A stretch of 64,000 nt of DNA, from positions 124,001 through 188,000 of the forward strand of contig JAKQUI010000004.1 of the NCBI GenBank assembly GCA_029562645.1, written 5' to 3'. The notes beneath the pieces are model-generated. The model had not been told where the DNA came from. It saw only the letters and a program-made list of their open reading frames with translations, and did not search any database. Shown here piece by piece: positions 16,722 to 27,265 of the stretch (within the stretch, counting starts at the first letter, position 1; each line of letters opens with the position of its first letter). A program made the position numbers and the translations under genes. Origin of the DNA: Spirochaetota bacterium (GTDB lineage: Bacteria > Spirochaetota > UBA4802 > JAKQUI01).

Positions 16722-19250
16722 TCACAGTCCCATTTCCTTCAGCACGTCCTGATACAAAGAGAAATATTCCGATTCGGCAAACCGCTGCACCACCTCTTCG
16801 GGAAGTTTCTCGAAGAGCCCGTCGAGATAGGCCAGGAGCTTGCGCATGTCCTCGCGTTTCGCCGCAGGCAGCGTTTCGACAAATCGATCCACGTCCGATT
16901 TATTGTCGATAAAAACAACATCGGCGCCAATATCCGGCGCGCCGGCCGCCCCCGCTTCCTTCTCGCGCACAAGATGATCGAGTTTTCGTCGAATGTCCGC
17001 GACATTCTCCTCGAACACGTACGCGGCGCCTGAGGCGAGATCCTCCTCAATGCTGGCGCGCTCATCGGCATTCAGGCTCTCCGGGCTCGGAAGGCGATAC
17101 TGCATCTCGTCCGCAGACTCACTCCGCGCGGCCACGCGATCGCCCCCGGCCATTCCCGCTTTCGGCGCGGCGGGGAGAACCACGGCATCGTACTCGCCGG
17201 CGAAAACGCTCTTTTCGATGACGCCGATTTCATCCGCTGTGAGCCCGACGATCTCAACCGCCTGGGTGGTTTTCTTCGCGCGTCGCGCCGGCGCATTGTC
17301 CGTGCCGTCAAATCCGTTCTTCTGGACATCGTCCAGAATGGCGGCGTCGATGAATTTAAGCTCGTTATCGACGAACTGGTACTCGTCCTCGAAATCGATA
17401 AGCAGGTCCTCAAAGGCCGGCGCGGACCCTTTCATCACGGACGCGATCTTTCCCTGGTCATCGGCGACGTTCGCCTCCTCCAGCAAGCGCGCGTCCGATT
17501 CGACCGTCTCAATGATATCGGCGGTGATCCGGTCGAGCTCATCCTGCCGGAAGATCTCAGCGGGCGCCGCCTCATCACCCCGCTCCACAAGGCCGTCGTC
17601 GATCACCTGCGTCCCCGGGAACTTCTCGGCTATGGCGATGATATCATGCGGCAACGATTCCCGCTCGCGCCGGACGGCGGCCCGAGGTGTTACCGCCGGT
17701 TTACTGTCTCGCGACTGCAGTAGCGCGCCGGTTCCCGAATCCGGCTGCCTGCTTTTATCAAGCGTATCAAATACGACGTCAAAATCATTACCGTCATAGG
17801 TTTCAAGCTCGGCAAGCGCGCCGTCCGTCCCGGAGAACACGGCATCATCGGCGTGTGTCGATCCGCGGTCATCCTCGCGCCGTTTCGATCCGCGGGCCAC
17901 CCCGGAGTCCGTCTGCGGGGCGGCCGGTTCCATCTCGCGCCCCTCCGCATCGAGCATGAGCTCCTCGACCGCGCCCTCACCTCCATCGACCTCGCTGGCA
18001 ACGTCCCCGTGTGCATCATCATCAATTACTTCAATCAATTCATCCGGTCGTTCGTCCTTTCGCCGCCGGTCCCGTGCAGAATGCGCACGGAGTGCGTCAT
18101 CCTCCTGCGAATCCTCGACCGCGCCATTCTCCGCGAGAAATACAAGGTCAACATCCTGCAATTCCTCGATGAGATCCTCCTCGGTGAGAAATACGACATC
18201 CTCGTTAGCGACCGCCTCGGCCTCCCGCAGGTCGATGGCGCCGAGCTCGGTTATATCGAAATCATCCGGAAGGCGATCGGCAACGCCATCGTCCAATTCG
18301 ATGGTGATCCGATTCTTCTTTCCTGACTGCCCACCTGTTTCGATAAAACCATCATCGACCTCGCGCCTGTCCTTGTCCCCGATGCGGCGATCCGCACCTG
18401 AGCGGGCCAGGACATCATCATCCGGAAAATCGAATTCGAGCTCGTCGCCAATCCTGCCCCCCGATGGGGGCGCATCATCCAGAAACGATTCGAGCTCCGC
18501 ATCGGAAAAATGTTCGATCCGCGCCTGGTCGATGCTTGGTTCCGCATCCTCTGACGGCGCATCGATGAGCTCGAGGTCCCCACCCGCACGCGTAACGGCC
18601 TCCTCGCCTCGATCTGCTCCCGGCGTGCGTGCAACGGCTGCGTGTTCCAACGCAATCGAATCCGCGGTGCTCAAATCGCTTTCGGAAAGCACCGTTTCGA
18701 TTTCGTTCATGTCGATTTCAAGCCGTGCGAACTCATCCTCGGTGACCGGCGGGGTCGCGGGACCGACATCACGGACGGGTGCGGAAAATGCGGCATCATC
18801 GGCTACGATCCGTTCCGGGGCTATACGGGGCGTATCATCATTGGCCTCTCCGTCGACCACCAGATCCATGTCGATATCGCTCGATAGCGTTGTATAGTTA
18901 ACGGACGCCTCGACCGTCTCCTTCTGCTCCCGTCGACGCGGTCGGCGGTCGACATCCGCCGAGAGGGCTTCAATATCGAATGAGTTCGGCTGATAGGCAT
19001 CATCGATCACACGGGGCTCCGCACGCCCCTCCGTGATCCGGGTCTGTTCCTCCAGGACACCCTCCCACGATCCGGCGCCATGATCCTTCATCACATCATG
19101 GTCATGGGGTGATCCCGCCGCAGGCGCGGCGGCGTCATCATCAATATACTCCGCTTCGTGAAGATCGCCGGAGATGTCCGTGATCTCCTCGAATTGAATA
19201 TCTCTCGTTTTTGTATGTCGTGTATCCACCGTAACTACCACACCACCCAC
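16722..19250 (-). CDS. Large acidic low-complexity protein with conserved-looking C-terminal helix
   Basis: The 842-aa frame encodes a protein extraordinarily rich in Asp and Glu, with no signal peptide, membrane segment or recognisable enzyme domain; most of it should be disordered. The exception is the final 70 residues, a predicted helical module ending KLPEEVVQRFAESEYFSLYQ and then DVLKEMGL. The start is uncertain: GTG codons at 19250, 19241 and 19229 are all possible and none has a clear ribosome site. It is immediately followed by the GAF/GGDEF-like gene, so the two products probably work together, perhaps with this protein as a scaffold. Function unknown. Confidence 0.65.
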   Translation of the reverse strand: MGGVVVTVDTRHTKTRDIQFEEITDISGDLHEAEYIDDDAAAPAAGSPHDHDVMKDHGAGSWEGVLEEQTRITEGRAEPRVIDDAYQPNSFDIEALSADVDRRPRRREQKETVEASVNYTTLSSDIDMDLVVDGEANDDTPRIAPERIVADDAAFSAPVRDVGPATPPVTEDEFARLEIDMNEIETVLSESDLSTADSIALEHAAVARTPGADRGEEAVTRAGGDLELIDAPSEDAEPSIDQARIEHFSDAELESFLDDAPPSGGRIGDELEFDFPDDDVLARSGADRRIGDKDRREVDDGFIETGGQSGKKNRITIELDDGVADRLPDDFDITELGAIDLREAEAVANEDVVFLTEEDLIEELQDVDLVFLAENGAVEDSQEDDALRAHSARDRRRKDERPDELIEVIDDDAHGDVASEVDGGEGAVEELMLDAEGREMEPAAPQTDSGVARGSKRREDDRGSTHADDAVFSGTDGALAELETYDGNDFDVVFDTLDKSRQPDSGTGALLQSRDSKPAVTPRAAVRRERESLPHDIIAIAEKFPGTQVIDDGLVERGDEAAPAEIFRQDELDRITADIIETVESDARLLEEANVADDQGKIASVMKGSAPAFEDLLIDFEDEYQFVDNELKFIDAAILDDVQKNGFDGTDNAPARRAKKTTQAVEIVGLTADEIGVIEKSVFAGEYDAVVLPAAPKAGMAGGDRVAARSESADEMQYRLPSPESLNADERASIEEDLASGAAYVFEENVADIRRKLDHLVREKEAGAAGAPDIGADVVFIDNKSDVDRFVETLPAAKREDMRKLLAYLDGLFEKLPEEVVQRFAESEYFSLYQDVLKEMGL

Positions 19251-19414
19251 GTCGGTACATGCCGACCCGGGCGGAATTAGGACTTTCCACCGTTCGTATT
19301 AAATGTAAACCGCTCGATAACTATTTTCCATCGAAAAACTACTTTTATCCATATATTAATATCGGACAAATGTTGAAAATAATTCACCGGAAAGGGATAT
19401 TCCATACAATCCGC

Positions 19415-19455
19415 TCTAGAAACGCGAAAGGATGCCCGTTTACGGGGCATCCTTT
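19415..19455 (-). terminator. Terminator of the atp operon
   Basis: An 11-bp stem (19427-19437 with 19445-19455, arm AAAGGATGCCC) with a 7-nt loop lies 35 bases after atpC. On the minus strand the stem ends in TTT and is followed by CGCGTTTC, a modest U tract. It should end the ATP synthase transcript. Confidence 0.65.
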
Positions 19456-19489
19456 CTTGAGCATGAAACCGCCTCGGATTGCTAGCGCG

Positions 19490-19876
19490 TCATCGGGCCG
19501 CAACCTTGAGACGGGCCTTGAGCTTGCGAAGCTCAATATCCAACTTCATGCGCTCCTTCACATCGAGCTTGGTAAAATCATTGATCTTGTACTCAATCTC
19601 GGACCTGACCAGCTCGTCCTTGCGCATGGCCTGCTCGCAGATAAGAATGAGATCGTTTTCCTTGATTTCGACAAAACCGCCCTCAACATAAAAGAAGTCG
19701 GTGGTGTTCGCCGTACGCAACCGCACCTCTCCAACGCCAAGCTCTGAGACCAGCGGCGCATGATTGTACAAAAAGCCTATTTCGCCATCGTGCGCCTGGA
19801 CGATCGCAAATTCGACCTGCCCCTCGTACAGAGTGCGCTCGGGCGTGAGAATGCTACAGTTGAGTTTCATCGTCAT
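19490..19876 (-). CDS. atpC: ATP synthase F1 epsilon subunit
   Basis: The 128-aa epsilon subunit couples rotor movement to the catalytic head and can inhibit hydrolysis. The N-terminal beta-sandwich shows LTPERTLYEGQVEFA and AHDGEIGFLYNHAPLV, the family signature. The C-terminal helical hairpin (about 88-128) is present and very basic. An in-frame ATG two codons later (19870) is equally possible. It is the last gene of the operon, four bases after atpD. Confidence 0.95.
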   Translation of the reverse strand: MTMKLNCSILTPERTLYEGQVEFAIVQAHDGEIGFLYNHAPLVSELGVGEVRLRTANTTDFFYVEGGFVEIKENDLILICEQAMRKDELVRSEIEYKINDFTKLDVKERMKLDIELRKLKARLKVAAR

Positions 19877-19880
19877 AGGA

Positions 19881-21308
<1,428 letters not shown>

Positions 21309-21407
21309 TTATGATAGTATCTTCGCAACCCCGCTCGATCCGATCATTCCACATGCCGCCGATCGCGGCACCATGGCGGGGTCCGCACAACAAATCTCAC
21401 ATCATAT

Positions 21408-22292
21408 CTAGCCGAGCGCCGCCGCTCCGCCGACGATTTCCGCGATCTCCGTCGTAATCTTCGCCTGCCGAGCGCGGTTATAGGTGATGGTCAGGTCACG
21501 AATCATGTCCGTGGCCGCATCAGTCGCGTTCTTCATGGAAACCCGCCGCGCGAACTGTTCCGAAAAGTTCGATTCGAGCAGCGCGAGAAACACCTGCGCC
21601 TTCACATAGAGCGGAAGGAGCGAGGAAAAAATCCTATAGGGGTTGGGCTCGAAGATGTACTGTGGGGTGAATTCGGGCCCGACGTCCTCGACGCCGACGC
21701 GCTCCGGCTTGATTGGCAGCAGCTGCACGATCACCGGCTTCTGTGAAGATGCCGATACGACCTTGGTGTACGACAGGTACACCTCATGCGCCTCGCCGTA
21801 TTCGTACAGATTGATGAGTTCCTGCGCAATTTTCGCGGCCTCTGCGAAGGAGACCTTGTCCTCCATGTTGAGAGAGGACTTATACATCGGCTGACCGGTG
21901 AAGTTAAAGTAGCCAATGGCCTTTTTTCCAATAGCATAGATCTGAACGTCGCGGCCCTCCTCGATCTCGAGCCGCTTCTTGAAGGCGATGGTGTTGTTGA
22001 TCACGTTGTTGTTAAACCCACCGCACAGCCCTCGATTGCCGGTCACCGTGAAGACGAGCGTCCGCTTTGACTCGGGCCATTCCTGCATCAACGGGTCGTA
22101 AATGTTTTCGACGCCGGAATTGCGGAGATTCGCGATGACCTGGTTCAGCTTCTGCACAAAGGGCTGCGACATGAGTAGCCGGCCCTGCATCTTCTTCATC
22201 TTGGCCGTGGAAACCATCTCCATGGTCTTGGTGATCTTCTTGGTGCTTTTGACCGATTCTATGCGCTTCTTAATCTCTCGTTGTGTTGCCAC
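21408..22292 (-). CDS. atpG: ATP synthase F1 gamma subunit
   Basis: The 294-aa gamma subunit forms the central rotor shaft. The N-terminal helix (REIKKRIESVKSTKKITKTM, then EMVSTAKM) and the C-terminal helix (RRVSMKNATDAATDMI, RARQAKITTEIAEIV) match the family strongly. The start is a GTG at 22292 with AGGGGA seven bases upstream. Length is normal. It sits between atpA and atpD in the canonical order. Confidence 0.97.
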   Translation of the reverse strand: MATQREIKKRIESVKSTKKITKTMEMVSTAKMKKMQGRLLMSQPFVQKLNQVIANLRNSGVENIYDPLMQEWPESKRTLVFTVTGNRGLCGGFNNNVINNTIAFKKRLEIEEGRDVQIYAIGKKAIGYFNFTGQPMYKSSLNMEDKVSFAEAAKIAQELINLYEYGEAHEVYLSYTKVVSASSQKPVIVQLLPIKPERVGVEDVGPEFTPQYIFEPNPYRIFSSLLPLYVKAQVFLALLESNFSEQFARRVSMKNATDAATDMIRDLTITYNRARQAKITTEIAEIVGGAAALG

Positions 22293-22335
22293 AGCTTATT
22301 CCCCTGTGCTTGAGTGTTCCCTGGAACGCCCCACC

Positions 22336-23850
22336 CTATGCCCGACCGGCGAGGTAGCCCTCGGCATAGTCACTGCAGACCTTCTTGTACCTGTCGATGC
22401 TCTTCAGCTCGCCCGTCTTGCTGATCTCATCCAGGATGTCCGCCTGCTGTTCGTTCAAGTATTTGATGAACTTGACCTCAAAGTCTTTCACCTTTTCCAC
22501 CGGGACCTTGTCAATATAACCCTGTGTTCCGGCGAAGATGACGGCCACCTGTTCTGCCACCGACATGGGAACATACTGGCCCTGCTTGAGGATCTCGATA
22601 AGGCGCGCGCCGCGGTCGAGCTGCTGCTGCGTCGCCGCATCGAGCTCGGTACCCATTTGCGCAAAAGCCTCAAGTTCACGATACTGGGCCAGGTCCAAAC
22701 GAAGCGAACCGGCATACTTCTTCATGGCCTTGATCTGCGCATTGCCGCCCACCCGCGACACCGAGATGCCCACGTCAACCGCTGGTCGGATACCGGAGGC
22801 GAAAAGATTGGGCACGAGGTAAATCTGACCGTCGGTGATCGAGATCACGTTCGTGGGAATGTACGCGGAGACCTCGCCTTCCTGGGTTTCGATGATCGGC
22901 AGCGCCGTCATTGACCCGCCGCCCATTTCATCCGACAACTTCGCTGCGCGCTCCAGCAAACGCGAGTGGCAGTAGAAGATGTCGCCCGGGTACGCCTCGC
23001 GTCCGGGAGGACGGCGAAGCAGGAGGGAGAGCTGCCGGTAGGCGCTGGCCTGCTTGGTAAGGTCATCATAGACGCACAGCGTATGACCGCCTTTTTCATA
23101 CATGTAGTATTCGGCCATCGCGGCGCCGGCATAGGGTGCGATGTACTGCAAGGGCGCCGCCTCGGCCGCGCCGGCGACCACCACGATGGTGTATTCCATG
23201 GCGCCATGCTGCTCGAGCTTCTCGACAACGGCGGCAACCGTAGAGTCCTTCTGTCCCACGGCCACATAGACGCAGATTACGTTCTTTCCCTTCTGGTTGA
23301 TGATGGTGTCGATGGCGATGGCGGTCTTCCCGGTTTTGCGGTCGCCGATGATGAGCTCGCGCTGGCCGCGACCAACGGGCGTCATGGAGTCAATCGACTT
23401 GATCCCGGTCTGGAGGGGCTCCTTCACGGGCTGCCGAGAGGCGATGCCCGGCGCGAGGAATTCCATGGGTCGGAGCGCCGTCGTATTGATGGGCCCCTTG
23501 TTGTCGATCGGAATACCGAGCGGATTTACCACGCGGCCGAGGAGGGCATCGCCGCAGGGAACGGCAAGCACGCGATCGAGCCGCTTGACGGTGTGGCCTT
23601 CCTCGATGGTGAGGTAGTCGCCAAGAACCACCGCCCCGATGGAGTCCTCTTCGAGGTTGAACACCAGGCCGTAGGCGCCGTTCTGGAATTCGAGCATTTC
23701 GCCGGCCATCGCATTGGACAGGCCGTACAGCCGGGCGATACCGTCACCGACCTGAATGACCGTGCCGACCTCGCTGACATTGAACTCCTTCTTGTATCCC
23801 TCTATCTCTTTCCTGATTATTGATTTGATTTCTTCCGTTTTAATCTTCAT
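22336..23850 (-). CDS. atpA: ATP synthase F1 alpha subunit
   Basis: The protein has 504 residues from the ATG at 23850; a GTG four codons earlier (23862) is also possible. The non-catalytic nucleotide site shows the P-loop GDRKTGKT (about 168-175), and the family signature near [13 protein letters not shown] is present. The coding start overlaps the end of atpH by 11 bases, consistent with translational coupling. The product alternates with beta in the F1 hexamer. Confidence 0.97.
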   Translation of the reverse strand: MKIKTEEIKSIIRKEIEGYKKEFNVSEVGTVIQVGDGIARLYGLSNAMAGEMLEFQNGAYGLVFNLEEDSIGAVVLGDYLTIEEGHTVKRLDRVLAVPCGDALLGRVVNPLGIPIDNKGPINTTALRPMEFLAPGIASRQPVKEPLQTGIKSIDSMTPVGRGQRELIIGDRKTGKTAIAIDTIINQKGKNVICVYVAVGQKDSTVAAVVEKLEQHGAMEYTIVVVAGAAEAAPLQYIAPYAGAAMAEYYMYEKGGHTLCVYDDLTKQASAYRQLSLLLRRPPGREAYPGDIFYCHSRLLERAAKLSDEMGGGSMTALPIIETQEGEVSAYIPTNVISITDGQIYLVPNLFASGIRPAVDVGISVSRVGGNAQIKAMKKYAGSLRLDLAQYRELEAFAQMGTELDAATQQQLDRGARLIEILKQGQYVPMSVAEQVAVIFAGTQGYIDKVPVEKVKDFEVKFIKYLNEQQADILDEISKTGELKSIDRYKKVCSDYAEGYLAGRA

Positions 23851-24409
23851 AGGCTCTATCACCCCTGACCTTGCTGTTTAAAAGATTATGTCGAATATTT
23901 TTCAGGTCATTCGCCATCGACCCGTCCAATATTATATCGCCCATGCGGAGGATGATGCCGCCCAGAATCGACTCGTCGACCGCATCATCCAAAATTATGT
24001 TCTTTTTAAGTTTTTCGGAAAGGGAGGCCTGCACCTTGTCCAGGACATCCTTGCCGAGCTTCATGCTCGATATGACCGTTACGCGCTGGCGGTTGTTCAC
24101 GACATCGAGGAGCTCAACGAACGCTTCGTTGATGCTTTTCAGGAGCGCCTGCCGGCCATTGTCGACGAGGACCTTTAGAAGGTTAACGATCGTTTCGGAA
24201 AACTCGCCGCCAAACACGCGGTCGATGAACTCTTTCTTCGCGTCGGGAGAAATGCCGGGGGCGTTCAGATAAATCTCGACATCGCGGTCCTCGCTGATGA
24301 GTCCCACAATAAACCCGAGCTCCTCCTCCAACCGGTCAAGGATCTTCTTTTCCTGTCCGATCTCAACGAGGGCATTGGCATACACATTAGCGACCACATT
24401 GCCTGCCAC
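23840..24409 (-). CDS. atpH: ATP synthase F1 delta subunit
   Basis: The 189-aa delta subunit (OSCP homologue) joins the F1 head to the peripheral stalk. The N-terminal helical domain and the C-terminal [18 protein letters not shown]...[15 protein letters not shown] pattern are typical. The start is a GTG at 24409 with AGGG about eight bases upstream. It follows a hairpin between atpF and this gene and overlaps atpA. Confidence 0.93.
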   Translation of the reverse strand: MAGNVVANVYANALVEIGQEKKILDRLEEELGFIVGLISEDRDVEIYLNAPGISPDAKKEFIDRVFGGEFSETIVNLLKVLVDNGRQALLKSINEAFVELLDVVNNRQRVTVISSMKLGKDVLDKVQASLSEKLKKNIILDDAVDESILGGIILRMGDIILDGSMANDLKNIRHNLLNSKVRGDRAYED

Positions 24410-24447
24410 AGTACTAACCCTACCATTTAATATGTGCGCAAAAACAC

Positions 24448-24480
24448 TAAGGACAGCTCAGGGTTACTGAACTGTCCTTA
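24448..24480 (-). terminator. Terminator-like hairpin between atpF and atpH
   Basis: A perfect 9-bp stem TAAGGACAG/CTGTCCTTA (24448-24456 with 24472-24480), with further pairing inside, overlaps the atpF stop codon. On the minus strand it is followed after three bases by TTTTT. It could act as a partial terminator or as an mRNA-stabilising and processing structure inside the operon. Confidence 0.55.
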
Positions 24481-24973
24481 TTTTGGTCAACGCTTCTTCG
24501 ACGATCGCCTTCTGATCCTCCGGTTTGAGGTTCTTGACGATAATCTTTGACGCAATCTCGGTTGAAAGAAGGGCGATTTCATTCTTGAGCTCGCCGAGAG
24601 CCTTATCCTTCGAAAGGGTTATCTCCCGTTTCGCGTGCTCCATGATCTTCTGCGCCTCTTCGTTCGCCTTTTCCAGGAGACCGCTTCGCAACCGTTCAGC
24701 GTCCGCTTTACCATCGGCGATGAGCTTGGCCGCTTCGTTTTTCGCGTTGTTCATCATCGCCTTGTGGTCTTCGAAGATCTTCTCGGCCTCAATGCGATTC
24801 TTCTCCGCGGTTTCGATGTCATTGCGGACCTTCTCGGCCCGCAAATCGAGGGCCTCCACCAACGGCTTCCAGGCGGCCTTCCACAGAATGAGCACCAACA
24901 CGATAAAGGTGACCAGCGTCCACAGATAGAGGCCCGGATCGACTTTCAACAACCCTTCTCTTATTGCATCCAT
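24464..24973 (-). CDS. atpF: ATP synthase F0 b subunit
   Basis: The 169-aa b subunit has one N-terminal membrane helix (LYLWTLVTFIVLVLILWKAA, about 14-33) and a long charged helix (about 40-155) that forms the peripheral stalk. WKPLVEALDLRAEKV just after the membrane helix is characteristic. It lies between atpE and atpH, with a 50-base spacer to atpE. Only one b-type gene is present, so the stalk is presumably a homodimer. Confidence 0.95.
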   Translation of the reverse strand: MDAIREGLLKVDPGLYLWTLVTFIVLVLILWKAAWKPLVEALDLRAEKVRNDIETAEKNRIEAEKIFEDHKAMMNNAKNEAAKLIADGKADAERLRSGLLEKANEEAQKIMEHAKREITLSKDKALGELKNEIALLSTEIASKIIVKNLKPEDQKAIVEEALTKIRTVQ

Positions 24974-25023
24974 ACCGAACTACCTGATAGTGAATTTTTT
25001 ACTACCCGAATCTCCCGCCGTAC

Positions 25024-25320
25024 CTACTTCGTCTTCGGCTGCTCGACAGCGGCTGGCGCTTTTTCGGCAACGGGCATGATAATCGGGTTTTTGGTGGCCA
25101 GCATGAACGTAATAACCAGCGCGAAGAAGGTGAAACCTTCAATGAGCGCTGCCGCGATGATCATCGACGTTCTGAGGTCGCCGCTGAGCTCAGGCTGACG
25201 AGCCATGCCCTCGATAGCGCCGCTGGCGAGCTTGCCAATGCCAAGCGCGGCACCGAACACGATCAGCCCGGCCCCAAAACCAGCTCCAAGATAAGACAAT
25301 CCCAGATAATAAGTGTCCAT
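25024..25320 (-). CDS. atpE: ATP synthase F0 c subunit (rotor ring)
   Basis: The 98-aa hairpin has helix 1 (GAGFGAGLIVFGAALGIGK), the polar-loop ARQPE, and helix 2 with the ion-binding carboxylate Glu61 in AALIEGFTFFALV. The serine-threonine signature that follows the carboxylate in sodium-binding rings is missing, so protons are the likely coupling ion. The protein is longer than usual: about 18 extra hydrophilic residues (Ala, Pro, Lys, Glu) follow helix 2. The ribosome site is the strongest of the operon (AGGAGG, five to six bases), fitting the need for many c copies. Confidence 0.96.
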   Translation of the reverse strand: MDTYYLGLSYLGAGFGAGLIVFGAALGIGKLASGAIEGMARQPELSGDLRTSMIIAAALIEGFTFFALVITFMLATKNPIIMPVAEKAPAAVEQPKTK

Positions 25321-25414
25321 TTTTTCCTCCTACCGGAATAATTAAGGTGCGTCACCCTGTAACAGGTAACTTAAAAATTTGCAGTTCATTCAATTGACCA
25401 GGGCAGCCCGCACG

Positions 25415-25433
25415 CGCCGGAACGGATCCGGCG
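25415..25433 (-). repeat. Small hairpin in the atpB-atpE spacer
   Basis: CGCCGGA and TCCGGCG form a 7-bp perfect stem with a 5-nt loop within the 168-base spacer between atpB and atpE. It may add to RNA processing or stability there. Confidence 0.35.
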
Positions 25434-25476
25434 ACTGGCGATAGCGGCGATGGAAAATTAAAAAAACCTATTCAAA

Positions 25477-25500
25477 CACGCGCACGATTTAGTGCGCGTG
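25477..25500 (-). terminator. Terminator-like hairpin over the atpB stop codon
   Basis: A perfect 9-bp stem, CACGCGCAC/GTGCGCGTG (25477-25485 with 25492-25500), carries the atpB stop codon in its 6-nt loop. On the minus strand TTTGAATAGG and then seven Ts follow. The spacing of the main T run is long for a strict terminator, so partial termination or transcript end protection are both possible. Confidence 0.5.
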
Positions 25501-26373
25501 TAATGATGCGCCGATAAACATCGCGGAAAGCGCCGTAAAGATATACGCCTGGATAAACGCGACCAACAGCTCGAGCATGTTGATCATCAACGCGCCCGCG
25601 ACCGACCCGATGCCGACCAGCGCGCTCTTGAACATCATCACCAGAAAGATGAAGATGATGATCACGATATGGCCGGCGGTCATGTTTGCATAGAGACGAA
25701 CGGTGAGCGCAAACGGCTTGATGAGAAGACCCATCAGTTCGATCACCCACAACAGCGGGAAGAGCGGCAGCGGCACGCCGCCCGGAACGATGCCGGTGAA
25801 AATCCACTGCGGCCCCTGCTTGATCGTGCCGATGACGATCATCCCCAGCAGGGTCGTTGACGCCAGTGCGCCGGTTACCGCGAGGTTGCCCGTGGCCGTC
25901 GACATATATGGAATCATGCCAAGCAGATTGCAGAAGAGCACGAAAAAGAACGTGGTGCAGAACCAGGGCATCGCAATCTTTTTGTAGTGATGGCCGAAGT
26001 TGGGCTCGACGATCTCATCATGCACGAAGCCGACGAGGACCTCCCACATGTTGACCCACTTGGAGCTCGACCCGTATTTTGCGTTTTTGATTTTGCGTGC
26101 GACAGGAATGAAGATGATGATGCAAATGAACGCGGCGAGCCACATCATGAGCACCAACTTGGTGATGGCCAGATTGCTCTTGAGCCCGAGCACCTCGAAG
26201 GTGATCCCGCCGAGGACCGTGTTGACGGGCTCGAGGATCTTCGCGATGAAATTGCCCTCGACGACATGGTCGGTGAGGTGGTGCATCACGACATCGGAAA
26301 CCGATTCTTCCTTGCCGCCGTGTCCGCCGCCGGCGCCAACCACCATATTGACAAGACTAATAAGCTTCAGCAT
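25489..26373 (-). CDS. atpB: ATP synthase F0 a subunit
   Basis: The 294-aa membrane protein forms the ion half-channels. The essential arginine is Arg226 in KPFALTVRLYANMTAGH. Five to six hydrophobic helices are visible from about 68 on, and the N-terminal 50 residues are a hydrophilic, His- and Gly-rich extension (AGGGHGGKEES). It is followed by a 168-base spacer with hairpins before atpE, an unusually long gap for this operon. Confidence 0.96.
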   Translation of the reverse strand: MLKLISLVNMVVGAGGGHGGKEESVSDVVMHHLTDHVVEGNFIAKILEPVNTVLGGITFEVLGLKSNLAITKLVLMMWLAAFICIIIFIPVARKIKNAKYGSSSKWVNMWEVLVGFVHDEIVEPNFGHHYKKIAMPWFCTTFFFVLFCNLLGMIPYMSTATGNLAVTGALASTTLLGMIVIGTIKQGPQWIFTGIVPGGVPLPLFPLLWVIELMGLLIKPFALTVRLYANMTAGHIVIIIFIFLVMMFKSALVGIGSVAGALMINMLELLVAFIQAYIFTALSAMFIGASLHAH

Positions 26374-26424
26374 AACGGATCACACCTGCCCTCGATTGTC
26401 CTTATCGCTCGCGCGCCGGCACGG

Positions 26425-26664
26425 CTACAGCCACTTTGTCCGCTTCTCGCCGTCCTGCGAATCTGCCGCGGGCTTGTTCTCAAGGAACCGATCGATGTTC
26501 CTGAGCTCACGGATGAGATTGTAAAACCCCGCCGTCATGCCCAGCACTACGCTGAGGATAAACAGCCACGGACTGCTACGAAAATGCTCGTCGGCCTTGT
26601 AACCAACGTAAATAAAAAGGAGTATCGTTATTGCCAATTGCAGACCGATCGTCGAGTACGCCAT
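26425..26664 (-). CDS. atpI: AtpI/AtpZ-like ATP synthase assembly protein
   Basis: The protein has about 79 residues from the ATG at 26664, with two membrane helices (GLQLAITILLFIYVGYKAD and WLFILSVVLGMTAGFYNL). GY-AD at the end of helix 1 and GMTAGFYNLIREL in helix 2 are typical of the small AtpZ/AtpI family that helps assemble the c ring or transports Mg2+ or Ca2+. The frame is open back to 26817, but that stretch has odd composition and no ribosome site. The position just upstream of atpB is canonical for atpI. AtpZ is the alternative name; the short form fits it well. Confidence 0.75.
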   Translation of the reverse strand: MAYSTIGLQLAITILLFIYVGYKADEHFRSSPWLFILSVVLGMTAGFYNLIRELRNIDRFLENKPAADSQDGEKRTKWL

Positions 26665-27003
26665 GACCGATCGTGCAGTCCTTTTCGTTAACAAAACGCG
26701 TATAAGAGAACCGTTGTAATCGTTACACCCAAACTGATTACATTCATCAATCAAGGCGTTATTTGTCAAGAAAATGTAGAACTTTTTTTGGGCGATCGCG
26801 TGAAAAATGGCGACCACCGCCCCGCACCGCCCCGCCGGACGTCAAACGTTTTTCCCGCGATTTTTACGGGGCGGAATCAGCACCGGGCGGATTGGAGTTT
26901 TTTATTAATTAAGCAACGCCGCGCACGCGGACGATAATTGAATCGTACCAAAAAACACGCCGCCGGGCGGGAGCGTCCGGACGACGACCATGCGGGTTCG
27001 ACC
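26665..27003. other. Divergent intergenic region with likely atp operon promoter
   Basis: This 339-base region separates the atp operon from the HicB-like gene and holds no gene I can support. On the minus strand a perfect TTGACA lies at 26769-26764. No good -10 sits at standard spacing; TGAATG after 17 bases is weak, and a TTATAC at about 26705-26700 may belong to a second start. CCGCCCCG and CGGGGCGG (about 26818-26825 and 26869-26876) form an inverted repeat with a long loop of unknown meaning. Confidence 0.4.
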
Positions 27004-27261
27004 ATGAAATTGTCCATTAAACTCATCGAGTGTGACCGGGAATACATCGTCTCATGCCCGGAGCTCGACATCAATTGCTACGCACCGACGAAAAACGAGG
27101 CCTTGCGGCGCATCGTGACCGTGATCAGCTTCTATATCGATTCCGCCAAGGAGCTGGGGCTCGAGGTCGGGGGCATCGAGGCGATCAACGTGGAGGGGCT
27201 TCCGGCCTGCACGAGCGTGCCGCTGTCCCCCTGCGCGCAGCCTTCCAAGTCGATCAACTGA
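27004..27261 (+). CDS. Orphan HicB/UPF0150-like protein
   Basis: The protein has 85 residues from the ATG at 27004; the frame extends upstream to 26938 without support. MKLSIKLIECDREYIVSCPE, LDINCYAPTKNEALRRI and ISFYIDSAKELG follow the partial RNase-H-like fold of HicB antitoxins and UPF0150 proteins. No HicA toxin gene is adjacent on either side, and no DNA-binding C-terminal domain is present. It may be a free-standing regulator or a remnant of a toxin-antitoxin pair. The gene converges on the parvulin gene, with five bases between stops. Confidence 0.75.
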   Translation: MKLSIKLIECDREYIVSCPELDINCYAPTKNEALRRIVTVISFYIDSAKELGLEVGGIEAINVEGLPACTSVPLSPCAQPSKSIN

Positions 27262-27265
27262 CGCG

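Noticed and set aside
25129-25141. Sodium-binding c ring
   Set aside because: Glu61 is followed by Gly-Phe-Thr and not by the Ser-Thr signature of sodium-type rings, so proton coupling is the simpler reading.
26665-26817. 51-residue N-terminal extension of the AtpI-like protein
   Set aside because: AT-rich region, no ribosome site, and the family normally starts close to the first membrane helix.
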